This document shows positions 34,251 to 43,600 of a stretch of DNA of 64,000 nt, piece by piece (positions within the stretch are counted from its first letter, which is position 1; each line of letters begins with the position of its first letter). Made by a program: the position numbers and the translations under genes. A model generated the notes under the pieces. That model searched no databases. It was not told where the DNA came from and worked only from the letters and a program-made list of their open reading frames with translations. Origin of the DNA: Nocardioides luti (lineage in GTDB: Bacteria; Actinomycetota; Actinomycetes; Propionibacteriales; Nocardioidaceae); contig NZ_JACKXE010000001.1 in assembly GCF_014212315.1 (NCBI RefSeq), forward strand, positions 372,001 through 436,000, in the 5' to 3' direction.

Positions 34251-34279
34251 TGTAGGAACGACCCGGCGCCGTTCGTAGT
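34251..34279 (+). promoter_or_regulatory. putative autoregulated ECF sigma promoter
   Basis: TGTAGG (34251-34256), a 17 bp spacer, and CGTAGT (34274-34279), matching the promoter-like sequence at 33477 in both boxes, in spacing, and in the following about 10 bp (AAGGGTGAG versus AGGGGCGAG). The box ends 46 bp before the DGPF gene, which is followed by the sigma factor gene, implying autoregulation. Confidence 0.6.
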
Positions 34280-34325
34280 AAGGGTGAGAGCGGGCGACCG
34301 GCCCGCAGGAGCTGAGGAGACAGCG

Positions 34326-34685
34326 ATGACGCGGTACCTGATGGCGGTCTACGGACCGGCCGAGCGCAACGAGTTCGGGACCTACGCCTCGCAGGAGGAG
34401 ATGGACGAGGCCATGGCGGCCACCGGCGCCTTCAACGAGAGCCTGCGCGAGCGCGGCCACTGGGTGTTCGCCGACGGGCTGGGTCCGGTCAGCAACGCCA
34501 CGGTCGTCGACGGTCAGGGGTCCGCGCCGGTCGTCACGGACGGCCCGTACCTCGAGTCGAAGGAGTACCTCGGCGGCTTCTGGATCATCGAGGCCCCCGA
34601 CCTCGACGTGGCGCTGGCGCTCGCCGCCGAGGGCTCCCGGGCCTGCCGCGGCAAGGTCGAGGTGCGCCCGTTCGAGGCTCCGTGA
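34326..34685 (+). CDS. YCII-related DGPF-domain protein
   Basis: A 119-residue protein with the hallmark VTDGPYLESKEYLGGFWIIE (DGPF motif, here DGPY) of the YCII-related family that almost always accompanies ECF42 sigma factors. The biochemical role of DGPF proteins is unknown. ATG 34326 follows GAGGAGA at a normal distance. It ends 7 bp before the sigma factor gene and is certainly in the same operon. Confidence 0.92.
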   Translation: MTRYLMAVYGPAERNEFGTYASQEEMDEAMAATGAFNESLRERGHWVFADGLGPVSNATVVDGQGSAPVVTDGPYLESKEYLGGFWIIEAPDLDVALALAAEGSRACRGKVEVRPFEAP

Positions 34686-34692
34686 GCGCCGC

Positions 34693-35961
34693 GTGACCGA
34701 GGCCGCCGACGCGATCACCCGGGTCCACCGCGAGGAGTGGGCCCGGGTCGTCGCCACCCTGGCCCGCCGCCTCGGGGACCTCGACGTCGCCGAGGAGATG
34801 GCGGCGGAGGCGTTCGCGATCGCGGTCGAGCGCTGGCCGCGTGACGGCGTACCCCCCAACCCCGGCGCGTGGCTCACCACCACCGCCAACCGCCGCGCGA
34901 TCGACCGGCTGCGTCGCGAGTCGCGGCGCGACGACAAGGAGCAGGAGGCCCGGATGCTGTACGACGACGTGCCGGCCGAGCCGCTCGGCGTCATCGACGA
35001 CGACCGGCTGCGGCTGGTCTTCACGTGCTGCCACCCGGCGCTCGCGCCGGAGGCCCGGGTCGCGCTGACGCTGCGGATGGTCGGCGGGCTGACCGTGCCC
35101 GAGATCGCCCGCGCGTTCCTGGTCCCGGAGGCCACGCTCGGGCAGCGGATCACCCGGGCGAAGGCCAAGATCAAGGCGGCCCGGATCCCCTACCGTGTGC
35201 CCGCCGCCGAGGACCTGCCCGCGCGGGTGAGTGGCGTCCTCGCGGTGCTCTACCTCGTCTTCAACGAGGGCTACCTCGCCTCCGACCCCGACCAGGACCC
35301 GGTCCGCAGCGACCTGACCGGCGAGGCGATCCGGCTCACCCGGCTCGTCCACGCCCTCCTGCCGTACGACGGCGAGGTCGCCGGCCTGCTCGCGCTGATG
35401 CTCCTCACCGAGGCGCGTCGGCCGGCGCGGCTGTCGGCGGACGGCGAGCTGGTCGTCCTGGCCGAGCAGGACCGCGGCGCCTGGGACCCGGCGCTGGTGG
35501 CCGAGGGGCAGGCGCTGGTGCGCGAGCGGCTGGCCGCCGTCGCGGCCGGGCAGGGGCGGCCCGGCCGCTACCAGATCCTCGCGGCGATCAACGCCGTCCA
35601 CACCTCCGCGCGCGACATCCGAGACACCGACTGGGGGCAGGTCGTGGCGCTCTACGACCAGCTGGTCCGCGTCGACCCCAGCCCGATCGTCGCGCTGAAC
35701 CGCGCCGTCGCGGTCGCGGAGCTCGACGGGCCCGAGGTGGCCCTGGCCCTGGTCGACCGGCTCGACCTGGCCGGCTACCACGCCTTCCACGTCACGCGGG
35801 CCGACCTGCTGCGCCGGCTCGGCCGCTCCGCGGACGCGCGTGCGGCGTACGACTCCGCCCTCGCCCTGGCCGGCAACTCCGCCGAGGTCGCCCACCTCAC
35901 CCGCCGGCGCGACCAGCTGGCGCCCGCCGCCGGCACAGACCACCAGCCACCCGCGACGTAA
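34693..35961 (+). CDS. ECF sigma factor, group 42 type, with C-terminal TPR-like extension
   Basis: A 422-residue ECF sigma factor. Region 2 (about 1-75) includes LGDLDVAEEMAAEAFAIAVERW; region 4 (about 105-165) includes VGGLTVPEIARAFLVPEATL; residues about 175-410 form the helical tetratricopeptide-like extension typical of ECF42, with the conserved NRAVAVAELDGPEVAL. No anti-sigma factor is adjacent, as expected for the group, where the extension is required for activity. GTG 34693 follows the DGPF gene by 7 bp. It probably transcribes its own operon and the peptidase E gene. Confidence 0.93.
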   Translation: MTEAADAITRVHREEWARVVATLARRLGDLDVAEEMAAEAFAIAVERWPRDGVPPNPGAWLTTTANRRAIDRLRRESRRDDKEQEARMLYDDVPAEPLGVIDDDRLRLVFTCCHPALAPEARVALTLRMVGGLTVPEIARAFLVPEATLGQRITRAKAKIKAARIPYRVPAAEDLPARVSGVLAVLYLVFNEGYLASDPDQDPVRSDLTGEAIRLTRLVHALLPYDGEVAGLLALMLLTEARRPARLSADGELVVLAEQDRGAWDPALVAEGQALVRERLAAVAAGQGRPGRYQILAAINAVHTSARDIRDTDWGQVVALYDQLVRVDPSPIVALNRAVAVAELDGPEVALALVDRLDLAGYHAFHVTRADLLRRLGRSADARAAYDSALALAGNSAEVAHLTRRRDQLAPAAGTDHQPPAT

Positions 35962-35991
35962 CGGCCCGCGCGACCCCTCGTTGAAGCGGTC

Positions 35992-38391
35992 GTGAACGCG
36001 CGTCGTCTCCTGCTGCCGGTGGTCGCCCTCGCTCTCGTGGTGCTCGGCACCTCGACCGCGCAAGGCAGTCCGTCCGAGTCCTACGTCGGCCCGCACACCG
36101 GCAACGGCCGGCTGCCGGCCGGGTGCATCGTCGACCGGGACCCGATCAACCCGGACAACCACTGCTACCACATGAAGGTCGGGCTGAACGCGCTCGATTC
36201 GCCGAAGGTCGACGTCGACGTGCTCATCCCGGTCTCGCCGGCCGCCGAGCGCGACATGCGCGTCGCCACGCAGGCGGTGCAGATGTGGGACGACGGGCTG
36301 CACTACCTCGCGAACCAGATGGGGCTGCCCTGGCTGGTCAAGGGCTTCGCCATGGACGTCCGCACGCACGAGATCCCCGTGGGCGACGACGGCCAGCCGA
36401 CCGACCCGATCCACCTCGTCGACCCCGAGATCGTGGTGGTCGTGTCGAACCCGGCCGGCGGCATCGGGATCGGCATCGACCCGACGGCCTTCGGCGAGGC
36501 GCTGGGGCTGTACGACGACCAGGGCGTGCCCTGCACGCAGGTCCCGAACCCCTTCAGCATGTCCGCGTGGCAGGCCCGCGACGGCTTCGAGCAGCACGAC
36601 GGCGAGCCCGGCGGCACCTATGTCGAGGACTGCGGCGGGGTGGGCGGCAACGTCTGCTTCGCGGTCAACGGCGCGGTGGACCCGGCGACCGGCGCGAGCG
36701 ACTTCTTCCCGCTCTTCGACCTGGTGAGCCACGAGTTCGGCCACTGCCTCACCCTCGGCCACGTGGGCGACGGCGCCGACGGCCCGTGGGGCCCGACGCC
36801 GACCAACGACATCATGGCGTACAGCACCGATCCGCCGCTGATCAACAAGTGCGTCTCCACGCTCGACGTCGAGGGCTTCGCGCTGCGGATGAGCAACTAC
36901 CTCGACGTGAACGGCGACGGGCACGTCGACGACCACGACCACCTCGTCCCCAACGACAAGCGCGGCGACGGGACGAGCTCGTTCCAGGTCCAGCACCCCG
37001 ACGATCACCACTACGCCTCGCCGACCGGCGACCCCGCGGACTGTCCGCAGGCCGACCAGTCGCTGGTCCCCGGTGCCGAGGGCGACTTCATGCCCAAGCC
37101 CGTCGCCACCACCCGGCCCCGGCTCCGCGTCGGCGACGTCACCGCCGTCGACGGCCACCTGCACGTCGCGGGCGTGGCGAGGCGCGTGCCGCTGGGCAAG
37201 CAGCCGACGGCGTACGCCGGCTCGCGGACGGACGCCGGAGGCGACTCCTACTCCCCCGTGACCGATCTCGAGGGCGTCCGCGTCAAGGTCACCCGGACCG
37301 CCGTCGACGCGGTCATCGACGCCGCCCAGGTCTGGCCGGTCGTCGACGGGACCTCACCGGTCGCCTACAGCCTCACGATCAACGGGCGGCGGCTCGACTC
37401 CTTCGTGCCGACCGGCGGCACCGACGACCAGCCCGTCGTCATGGACAACGGCACCGGCTACTACCTGCCGCCGGGCACCGCCTCGTGGGACACCACCAAG
37501 AACACGGTGACCTTCCACGTGCGGCGCGACTACCTCGCCGACCAGAGCATCCGGGCGCCGTACAACGTCTACGCCGTCACCGGCTACCACGCCCGCTCCA
37601 ACGACTGGATCGCCAACGACGACCTCGCGCCCGACAAGCTCGACCTCGACCTGGCCGCACCGAAGCTGGGACCCGAGACCCGCGACGCCCCGGTGGCGGA
37701 CCGCGTCACGAGCAGCACGGCGAAGGTCGGCAGCGGCTCGTTCGTGCCCAGCGACTCGACCTTCGGGGTCGGGCTGGTCAGCGCCACCGACAGCCGCGAC
37801 CGGGTCCCGCTCCCGATCCGCCGGCAGTCCTCGGCCCTCGTCACCCTGACCTGGACCGGAGACGCCACGCTCGGCCTGACCGTCGGCGGCGGCTCGTCGC
37901 AGCAGGTCGTCAAGGACGACACCGGCGTGCTGCAGGTCCTGGTGCCGTGGGCCCGCCGCGACCTCACCGTCACGGTCGACCCGCAGGAGGTCCTCGACCC
38001 GACCGACTACACGCTGACCGTCAAGCGCACGACCGTGGTCGCGGACCGCGACGGCGACCACGTCCCGGACGTGGCCGACAGCTGCCCGGGCTCACGCGGC
38101 CCGAGCGCCGGTGGCGGCTGCCCCGACCGCGACCACGACACGGTCTTCGACTCCGACGACGCCTGCCCCGGCGTCCCCGGCGCCGGCACCGACGGCTGCC
38201 CGACCGCCGGCGGCGAGCGCGTGGTCGTGCTCCTCGACGGCAAGCGCGTCGACGCCGCCAGCGTCCTCACCGCCCACGGCCCGTCCCGCTTCCGCCTCGA
38301 CGCGCCTGTCTCGCGCGGCCGTCACACGCTCGTGGTGCGGTGGTACGACGGCGCGAAGCTGCTCGCCAGCGCTCGGCGCACCGTGAACTGA
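35992..38391 (+). CDS. secreted metzincin-type zinc protease with thrombospondin type 3 tail
   Basis: A 799-residue exported protein. Signal peptide RRLLLPVVALALVVLG; zinc site SHEFGHCLTLGHVGD with His247, Glu248, His251 and His257 (HExxHxxGxxH-like), and a Met-turn NDIMAYS about 30 residues later. The middle 350 residues are beta-rich. Near residues 685-740 there are calcium-binding aspartate repeats (DRDGDHVPDVADSCPG, DRDHDTVFDSDDACPG) of thrombospondin type 3 kind, then a short closing domain. GTG 35992 starts the signal peptide. It probably degrades extracellular protein; substrate unknown. Confidence 0.85.
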   Translation: MNARRLLLPVVALALVVLGTSTAQGSPSESYVGPHTGNGRLPAGCIVDRDPINPDNHCYHMKVGLNALDSPKVDVDVLIPVSPAAERDMRVATQAVQMWDDGLHYLANQMGLPWLVKGFAMDVRTHEIPVGDDGQPTDPIHLVDPEIVVVVSNPAGGIGIGIDPTAFGEALGLYDDQGVPCTQVPNPFSMSAWQARDGFEQHDGEPGGTYVEDCGGVGGNVCFAVNGAVDPATGASDFFPLFDLVSHEFGHCLTLGHVGDGADGPWGPTPTNDIMAYSTDPPLINKCVSTLDVEGFALRMSNYLDVNGDGHVDDHDHLVPNDKRGDGTSSFQVQHPDDHHYASPTGDPADCPQADQSLVPGAEGDFMPKPVATTRPRLRVGDVTAVDGHLHVAGVARRVPLGKQPTAYAGSRTDAGGDSYSPVTDLEGVRVKVTRTAVDAVIDAAQVWPVVDGTSPVAYSLTINGRRLDSFVPTGGTDDQPVVMDNGTGYYLPPGTASWDTTKNTVTFHVRRDYLADQSIRAPYNVYAVTGYHARSNDWIANDDLAPDKLDLDLAAPKLGPETRDAPVADRVTSSTAKVGSGSFVPSDSTFGVGLVSATDSRDRVPLPIRRQSSALVTLTWTGDATLGLTVGGGSSQQVVKDDTGVLQVLVPWARRDLTVTVDPQEVLDPTDYTLTVKRTTVVADRDGDHVPDVADSCPGSRGPSAGGGCPDRDHDTVFDSDDACPGVPGAGTDGCPTAGGERVVVLLDGKRVDAASVLTAHGPSRFRLDAPVSRGRHTLVVRWYDGAKLLASARRTVN

Positions 38392-38409
38392 GGGTCCCGC
38401 CCGCGGCCG

Positions 38410-40683
38410 TCACCCGTGGCGTCGAGAAACGACGTGGCCGGCGCGACTCACTCTGTAGGTGGCCGCCGCGTAGCCCGGTGACGTCAGGGTGAGTCGCACA
38501 CTCATCCGGCTCCCGAGGTCTGCCGTGGTCAAGCGGTGGGACTGACGTCGGGCGCCTGACCGATCGAGAGGGCGCCCGTCGGCCAGCCACTGGAAGGAGG
38601 CGGCCGCGGCCGGATCCGATCGTCGCCCCACGAGACGGAGGACGCTGCCGACCTGGAGCCTGCCGCGGATGAGACCGCGGTCGAGGACGGTCAGGGCCCC
38701 GAGCGCCACGGGGCCTGTGGACGACGTGGTCACGGACCCGTCTGCGTGACCCGGCGCCGACGCCCGGACGCGGACCGACAGCCGCGAGCCGAGATCGCGC
38801 GGTTGCAAGGTGAGGAAGCTCGACGTCGCCCCGGGGACGGGGACGCCGTCGCGGTACCACTGGTAGGCGAGTGCCTGGGCCGCCGGCGACCACGTGCCCG
38901 GGTCGACGTTCAGCGTCCTCCCGACGCGGGGCGATCCCAGGACGGCCGGAGGGACCACGTCGACCACCGACGGGTCACCCAGGTCCGATGCCCGCACCGG
39001 CTCGGCCGTCGAGGCGACCACGATCGCCGTCCGCCAACCGGGTCGGCTGCCGGTCACCTGCAGGCTGAGCCGCTGACCCACCTCCTCCGGGGTGGGGGTG
39101 AAGCTCGGCCCATCTGCTCCTGCGATGGGTGACCCGCCCGCCTGCCACTGGAAGTGGAGGTCGACCGGTTGTGGCTGCCACCCCGCCACGACCGCCTCCA
39201 CGGGCACGCCGACCACAGGTGGGGCGAGGGGAAGCGTGACCGTTCCCTCGGTCACGGCCGACTGTCCCCGCATCGTGAACAGCTCACCCGGTCCGACCAG
39301 GAACCGCCCACCACTGGCGGCGCCGCCCACCTCGATCGAGAACACCTGGCTGGACCCCGTGTCGTTGTGGCCCACGATGCCGATCTCGCCGTCAGGATTC
39401 CGGAAGGCTGCGTACGACACTCCAGGGCTCGGCGAGCTGTCGATGACGACCGCCCCCGGGTCAGCGGCACGGCTGAGATGGGCCAGGGTGAAGAACTCCG
39501 GTCCCCGGCTGACGGCGGCCGTCTGACTGTCGACGTCGACCACTCCGCGGCAGGTGGCACACCCACCCGTGTGGGGACCGTGCTGCTCGTCGAGAGCGAG
39601 GTTCCACATCATCAGGCCGGTCGACCCGGCGTCGATCGCTCCCGCGACGAGGTTGTCCATGTCCCATCGGAACGTGCCGGCGAAGCCGTCATCGGTGCCG
39701 GTGCACTCGGTGACGACCGAGGGCACGGAGGTCCCCGCCATCTGCGAGGGGCTGCCGCCGTAGCAGTGGAACGCGGCGGCTGCGAACATGCCCGGCGCTC
39801 CCGCCTGGACGACGTCGTAGTGACCTCGGTGACTCCAGTTGTGGTCGACCGACCACAGCTGGACGCCCCGCTGCTCCAGCCCGGCGCCCACCGTCTTCGC
39901 CAGGCTGATCATCTGCGCGTCCGACATCGTCATCGTCGGGTAGCTGGCACTGCTGTGGAACGGTTCGTTCCCGAGTGTCATGGCCAGCACCGGCATCCCG
40001 CGCGTCCTGAGCCAGTCGGCCTGGGCCAGCAGCAGTCGGCCGTAGGCGCCGAGGCTCGCGCTCGTGAGGGCGCCACCGTTGAGGGCGCCCGAGTCCTTCA
40101 TCGAGGCCGGGGCCGTCCACGGCACGGCCACGAGCTGCAGGTCCGGCCTCAAGGACATGAGTCGTTGGCTCACCACCTCCGTGCTCGTCACCGCCTCCGA
40201 GGGAACATCGAGGGTCCCGCTGGAGTCGGACCATCCGAAGGCCCAGGGCGCGGTGGAGAAGTCGGTGGCACTGAGCGGCAGGCGGACCAGGTTCAGGTGT
40301 GCTCCATCCGCCCGGCCGGGGTCGAACAGGACCGCGGTCGCCTCGTGGTTGCTCGCGAGGATCCCCGCCGACGCATCCGTGAGCGCGGCACCGGCGCCGA
40401 TCCAGGTCTGGTGGGTGAGTTCGGGCGAGACGGCGAGCACGCGCGTCGCCGCCTGCTCCACCGGAGCGGACGACGCCAACCGGAGGCCGGGGTCGGAGGG
40501 CGACGACCGCCATCCCCGCCACGCCGACGCCGCATCGGCATCGGCCGGGACCCGATCGACCCGTGGACTGCTGGCTGCTCGCACAGGAGCAGACACGAGG
40601 CCGCCGGCGGCTGGACCCGCACCGATCACCACCGCCGCCACGGCGAGTGCGAGCGACCTCCGTCGACGGACGGACACCTTCAT
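38410..40683 (-). CDS. secreted GH30-family glycoside hydrolase with Ig-like C-terminal domains
   Basis: A 757-residue exported enzyme. After the signal (RRRRSLALAVAAVVIGAG) the sequence WIGAGAALTDASAGIL matches the GH30 opening; TLGNEPF gives the acid/base Glu240 and VVTECTG the nucleophile Glu326, with AFHCYGG before it. From about residue 490 there are three Ig-like modules recognisable by QWQAGGSPIAGA, QWYRDGVPVPGA and QWLADGRPLD. GH30 acts on beta-1,6-glucan, glucosylceramide, xylan or galactan; specificity is open. ATG 40683 overlaps the upstream stop in ATGA (4 bp), so it is translated with the 1184-residue surface protein. Confidence 0.82.
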   Translation of the reverse strand: MKVSVRRRRSLALAVAAVVIGAGPAAGGLVSAPVRAASSPRVDRVPADADAASAWRGWRSSPSDPGLRLASSAPVEQAATRVLAVSPELTHQTWIGAGAALTDASAGILASNHEATAVLFDPGRADGAHLNLVRLPLSATDFSTAPWAFGWSDSSGTLDVPSEAVTSTEVVSQRLMSLRPDLQLVAVPWTAPASMKDSGALNGGALTSASLGAYGRLLLAQADWLRTRGMPVLAMTLGNEPFHSSASYPTMTMSDAQMISLAKTVGAGLEQRGVQLWSVDHNWSHRGHYDVVQAGAPGMFAAAAFHCYGGSPSQMAGTSVPSVVTECTGTDDGFAGTFRWDMDNLVAGAIDAGSTGLMMWNLALDEQHGPHTGGCATCRGVVDVDSQTAAVSRGPEFFTLAHLSRAADPGAVVIDSSPSPGVSYAAFRNPDGEIGIVGHNDTGSSQVFSIEVGGAASGGRFLVGPGELFTMRGQSAVTEGTVTLPLAPPVVGVPVEAVVAGWQPQPVDLHFQWQAGGSPIAGADGPSFTPTPEEVGQRLSLQVTGSRPGWRTAIVVASTAEPVRASDLGDPSVVDVVPPAVLGSPRVGRTLNVDPGTWSPAAQALAYQWYRDGVPVPGATSSFLTLQPRDLGSRLSVRVRASAPGHADGSVTTSSTGPVALGALTVLDRGLIRGRLQVGSVLRLVGRRSDPAAAASFQWLADGRPLDRSGARRQSHRLTTADLGSRMSVRLTLTSPGYAAATYRVSRAGHVVSRRHG

Positions 40684-43600
40684 CTGATCAGGAACCGTTC
40701 CCAACCCCCGACGCTCGTCGCGCGTGCCCGGAGCATGCCGTAGCCCTTGCCCGTGTAGTCGAGCTCGGCGGAGACGTAGCGGCCGTTACCGAGGGCATAG
40801 ATGGCACAACCCGTGCTGCAGTTCCCCACCAGTCGGAAGCCCTCCCAGCTGCCGGACGCGTTGCTCGAGACGCCCCGCATCTCCCCCCAGGCGTAGCCCT
40901 GGTAATCGAACTGCGGCATGACCAGCCGTCGGTTGACCAGTGACTGGATCAGGCAGCGACTGGCGCAGTCGCCGATCAGCCGGAAGCGCTCCCAGTCGCT
41001 CCCGACCGCCGTTCTCTCCGCTCTCACCATCGCCTGGTCGTTGCCCGTGTAGTTCACCTCCGTCGTCACGTAACGACTGTTCGCCGGGGAGTAGATCGTG
41101 ACGATGTCGATTCCGGAGCACTCCTGGGCCGGCATCGCACCTGTCTCGGGGAGGTTGCCGGCCTCGGACATCGCCATGCCCCGGATGACCGAACGCCCTC
41201 GCTGCAGGCACTCGAAGTCGTAGCCGTCCGGTATCCAGCGACGCGTGTTCCCCTCCATGTAGTACGCGGGGCCTTCGTTCGTGACGACGATCCTGTCGTT
41301 CATCGAACAGCCCCAGGCGTCGCCCTCGGCCAGGCTGTTGGCCTGCTCGCCCGAGACGCCGTTGCGGGAGACGTGCCATCCGTTCACCCAGCGCCAGCAC
41401 ACGTTGTCGCCGTAGGTGGGGACGTGGTGGCGGACTGCGTTCCCGTCCACCGCCCAGCACACGCCGTCGTTGCGGCAGACGAGCGTGTTCTTGACGGCCT
41501 CGGGGTCGAGCATCGTCGGCTCGTTCGTGCCGGGGAGGAAGGTCTGAACCTCATCGGCCGGCCACGGACCGACGACCTCGTACGAGCGACTGAGCGCGGC
41601 GAACGTCTCGGTGTCCGGGATCCAGTGGCGCGTGTTGGAGCCGTCCACGAAGTACGACGCCCCGTCATCCGACTTCACCACCCGCGGACCGACCACGCAC
41701 GGCCACGCATCGCCCTCGGTGAGCGACGACGCCTGGGCACCCGAGAGACCGGTGGCCGTGACGGCGAATCCGCGCAGGCGGCGCCAGCAGGTGTCGTCGC
41801 GTGCGTAGGGGATGTGGTGGCGGACCTTGTTGGCATCCACGACCCAGGAGATCCCGTCGTTGCGCCGGATGATCGAGTTGGCCGGGATGGCCGCGGGATC
41901 GAGGCGGCTGGTCTCGGTCCCTCCGTCGGGAAGCTCCTTGATCGCGGCCTCGTCGTACGACGCGACGACCGGCACCCGTCGCTTCCAGTAGTCGAAGGTC
42001 CACCCGTCGGCGATCCAGTACCGCTTCCCCCCGCTGATGCGATAGGCCGGGTAGGGCTGCGGCTTGTCGAGCGCCTGGACCACCGTCCCCTCGATCGAGC
42101 AGTCGTACTTGGTGGTGGACTCGGGGATCGACGCGGCCGCCTCACCGCTGAGACCGGTCAGGCCGACGGCCCGGCGGTGCACGGCACGGGCGCACACATC
42201 GACGGCCTTGCTCGGGATGTGGTGACGTTCGCCGCCCACCACGACCCACGAGATCCCGTCGTTCCGTCGGATGATCTGGCCCTCGACCCTGGCGGGTGAC
42301 ACGCAGTCCTTGGCGGCGGGTCCGGCAGGGAAGCCGTCGATCTGGGTCTGCTCGACCGCGACTGCTTCGAGCCCGCGGTCGACGAGGCAGAAGTAGGTCC
42401 ACGTCGTGGCGATCGAGTGCTTCTGCAGATCGGCGTCGATCAGGTAGGACTTGCCGGTCGGGCTGGTGATGATCTTGTTCTTGAACGAGGCACCGTCCAG
42501 CACGGTGAGCGACAGGTCCTGGTCGTCCGTCCTGCCCTCGCTGTCCGTGAACCTGATGGTCACGGCGTAGGAGCCGGTCTTGGCGGGCGTCCCGACCACC
42601 TTGCTCCCCGACAGGCTCATCCCCGACGGGAGGGCACCTCCGGCGATGCGCCAGGATCCGGGCCGGTTGTCGGTGGTCGTGAGGCCGGCGGTGTACTGCT
42701 GCCCACGTACGGCGGGGGCGAGCTTGGCTGAGCTGATGGTGGGTCCAGCGAAGTAGTCGCGACGGAACAGGGGCCACGACTTGTCGACGACCTTGTCTGC
42801 CTCGGCCTCGAACTTGACGCAGAGGTCGGCGCCCCAGAGCTGGGCGCACCGTTGCATGCTCAGTCCGATGTCGACACTCAGCAGGTGCTCGGCGTTCAAC
42901 CACGGCACCTGTGTCGGAGCGAAGGTCACCTGGGGGCCCGTGTTCACCTCCACGTAGGGACCCGCGACGCCGTACAGCTCGGTCGTCAGCCGGGCGCTCA
43001 GCTGGCCCTTGAGCTGGCCGGTTACGTCCTGGGGGTAGTCGATGTCCTTGGAGAAGTGGGCGGCGGGCGGGTTGAAGCCGTGCGTCAGGCCCCCGGCCAT
43101 GGAGGCCTGCGCCCATGCGCTGGTCGTGAGCGACCCGCTGATGTCCATGCCGACGGAGGTGCCGAGGGAGGCGCTCGCCTCACCGAAGAACTCGAGGGTC
43201 GGCACGATGACGACCGGAACGGGCCCGATGCTGAAGGTGATCGGAGTGAAGCGGATGCTGGGCCCGAGCTGCTGCCGGGCGATGGCGCACGTGCCCGCGG
43301 CATCGAGGTGCGCTCCCAGCACGGCTGTCAGGTCCGCGCTGGCCTCGGCGCGGAGGAAGGAGCTCTGGGGGTTCGTGGCATCGAAGCCGGCCGAGAAGGT
43401 GAGGGCCAGCGAACCCGTCATCGAGCGCGTCACGCTGAAGTCGGCGCCGGTGTCGCACTTGATGAGACTGGCCAGCCCCCTGGCCGAGATCCGACGACCG
43501 GTGCTCGCCGAGACGGCGGTGGTCTCGGTGAGGTCGACCTTGACCTGCTGACTGAAGGAGAGATCGGTGAACGCCTCGGTGAGCTTGGCCGGCACCAGCG

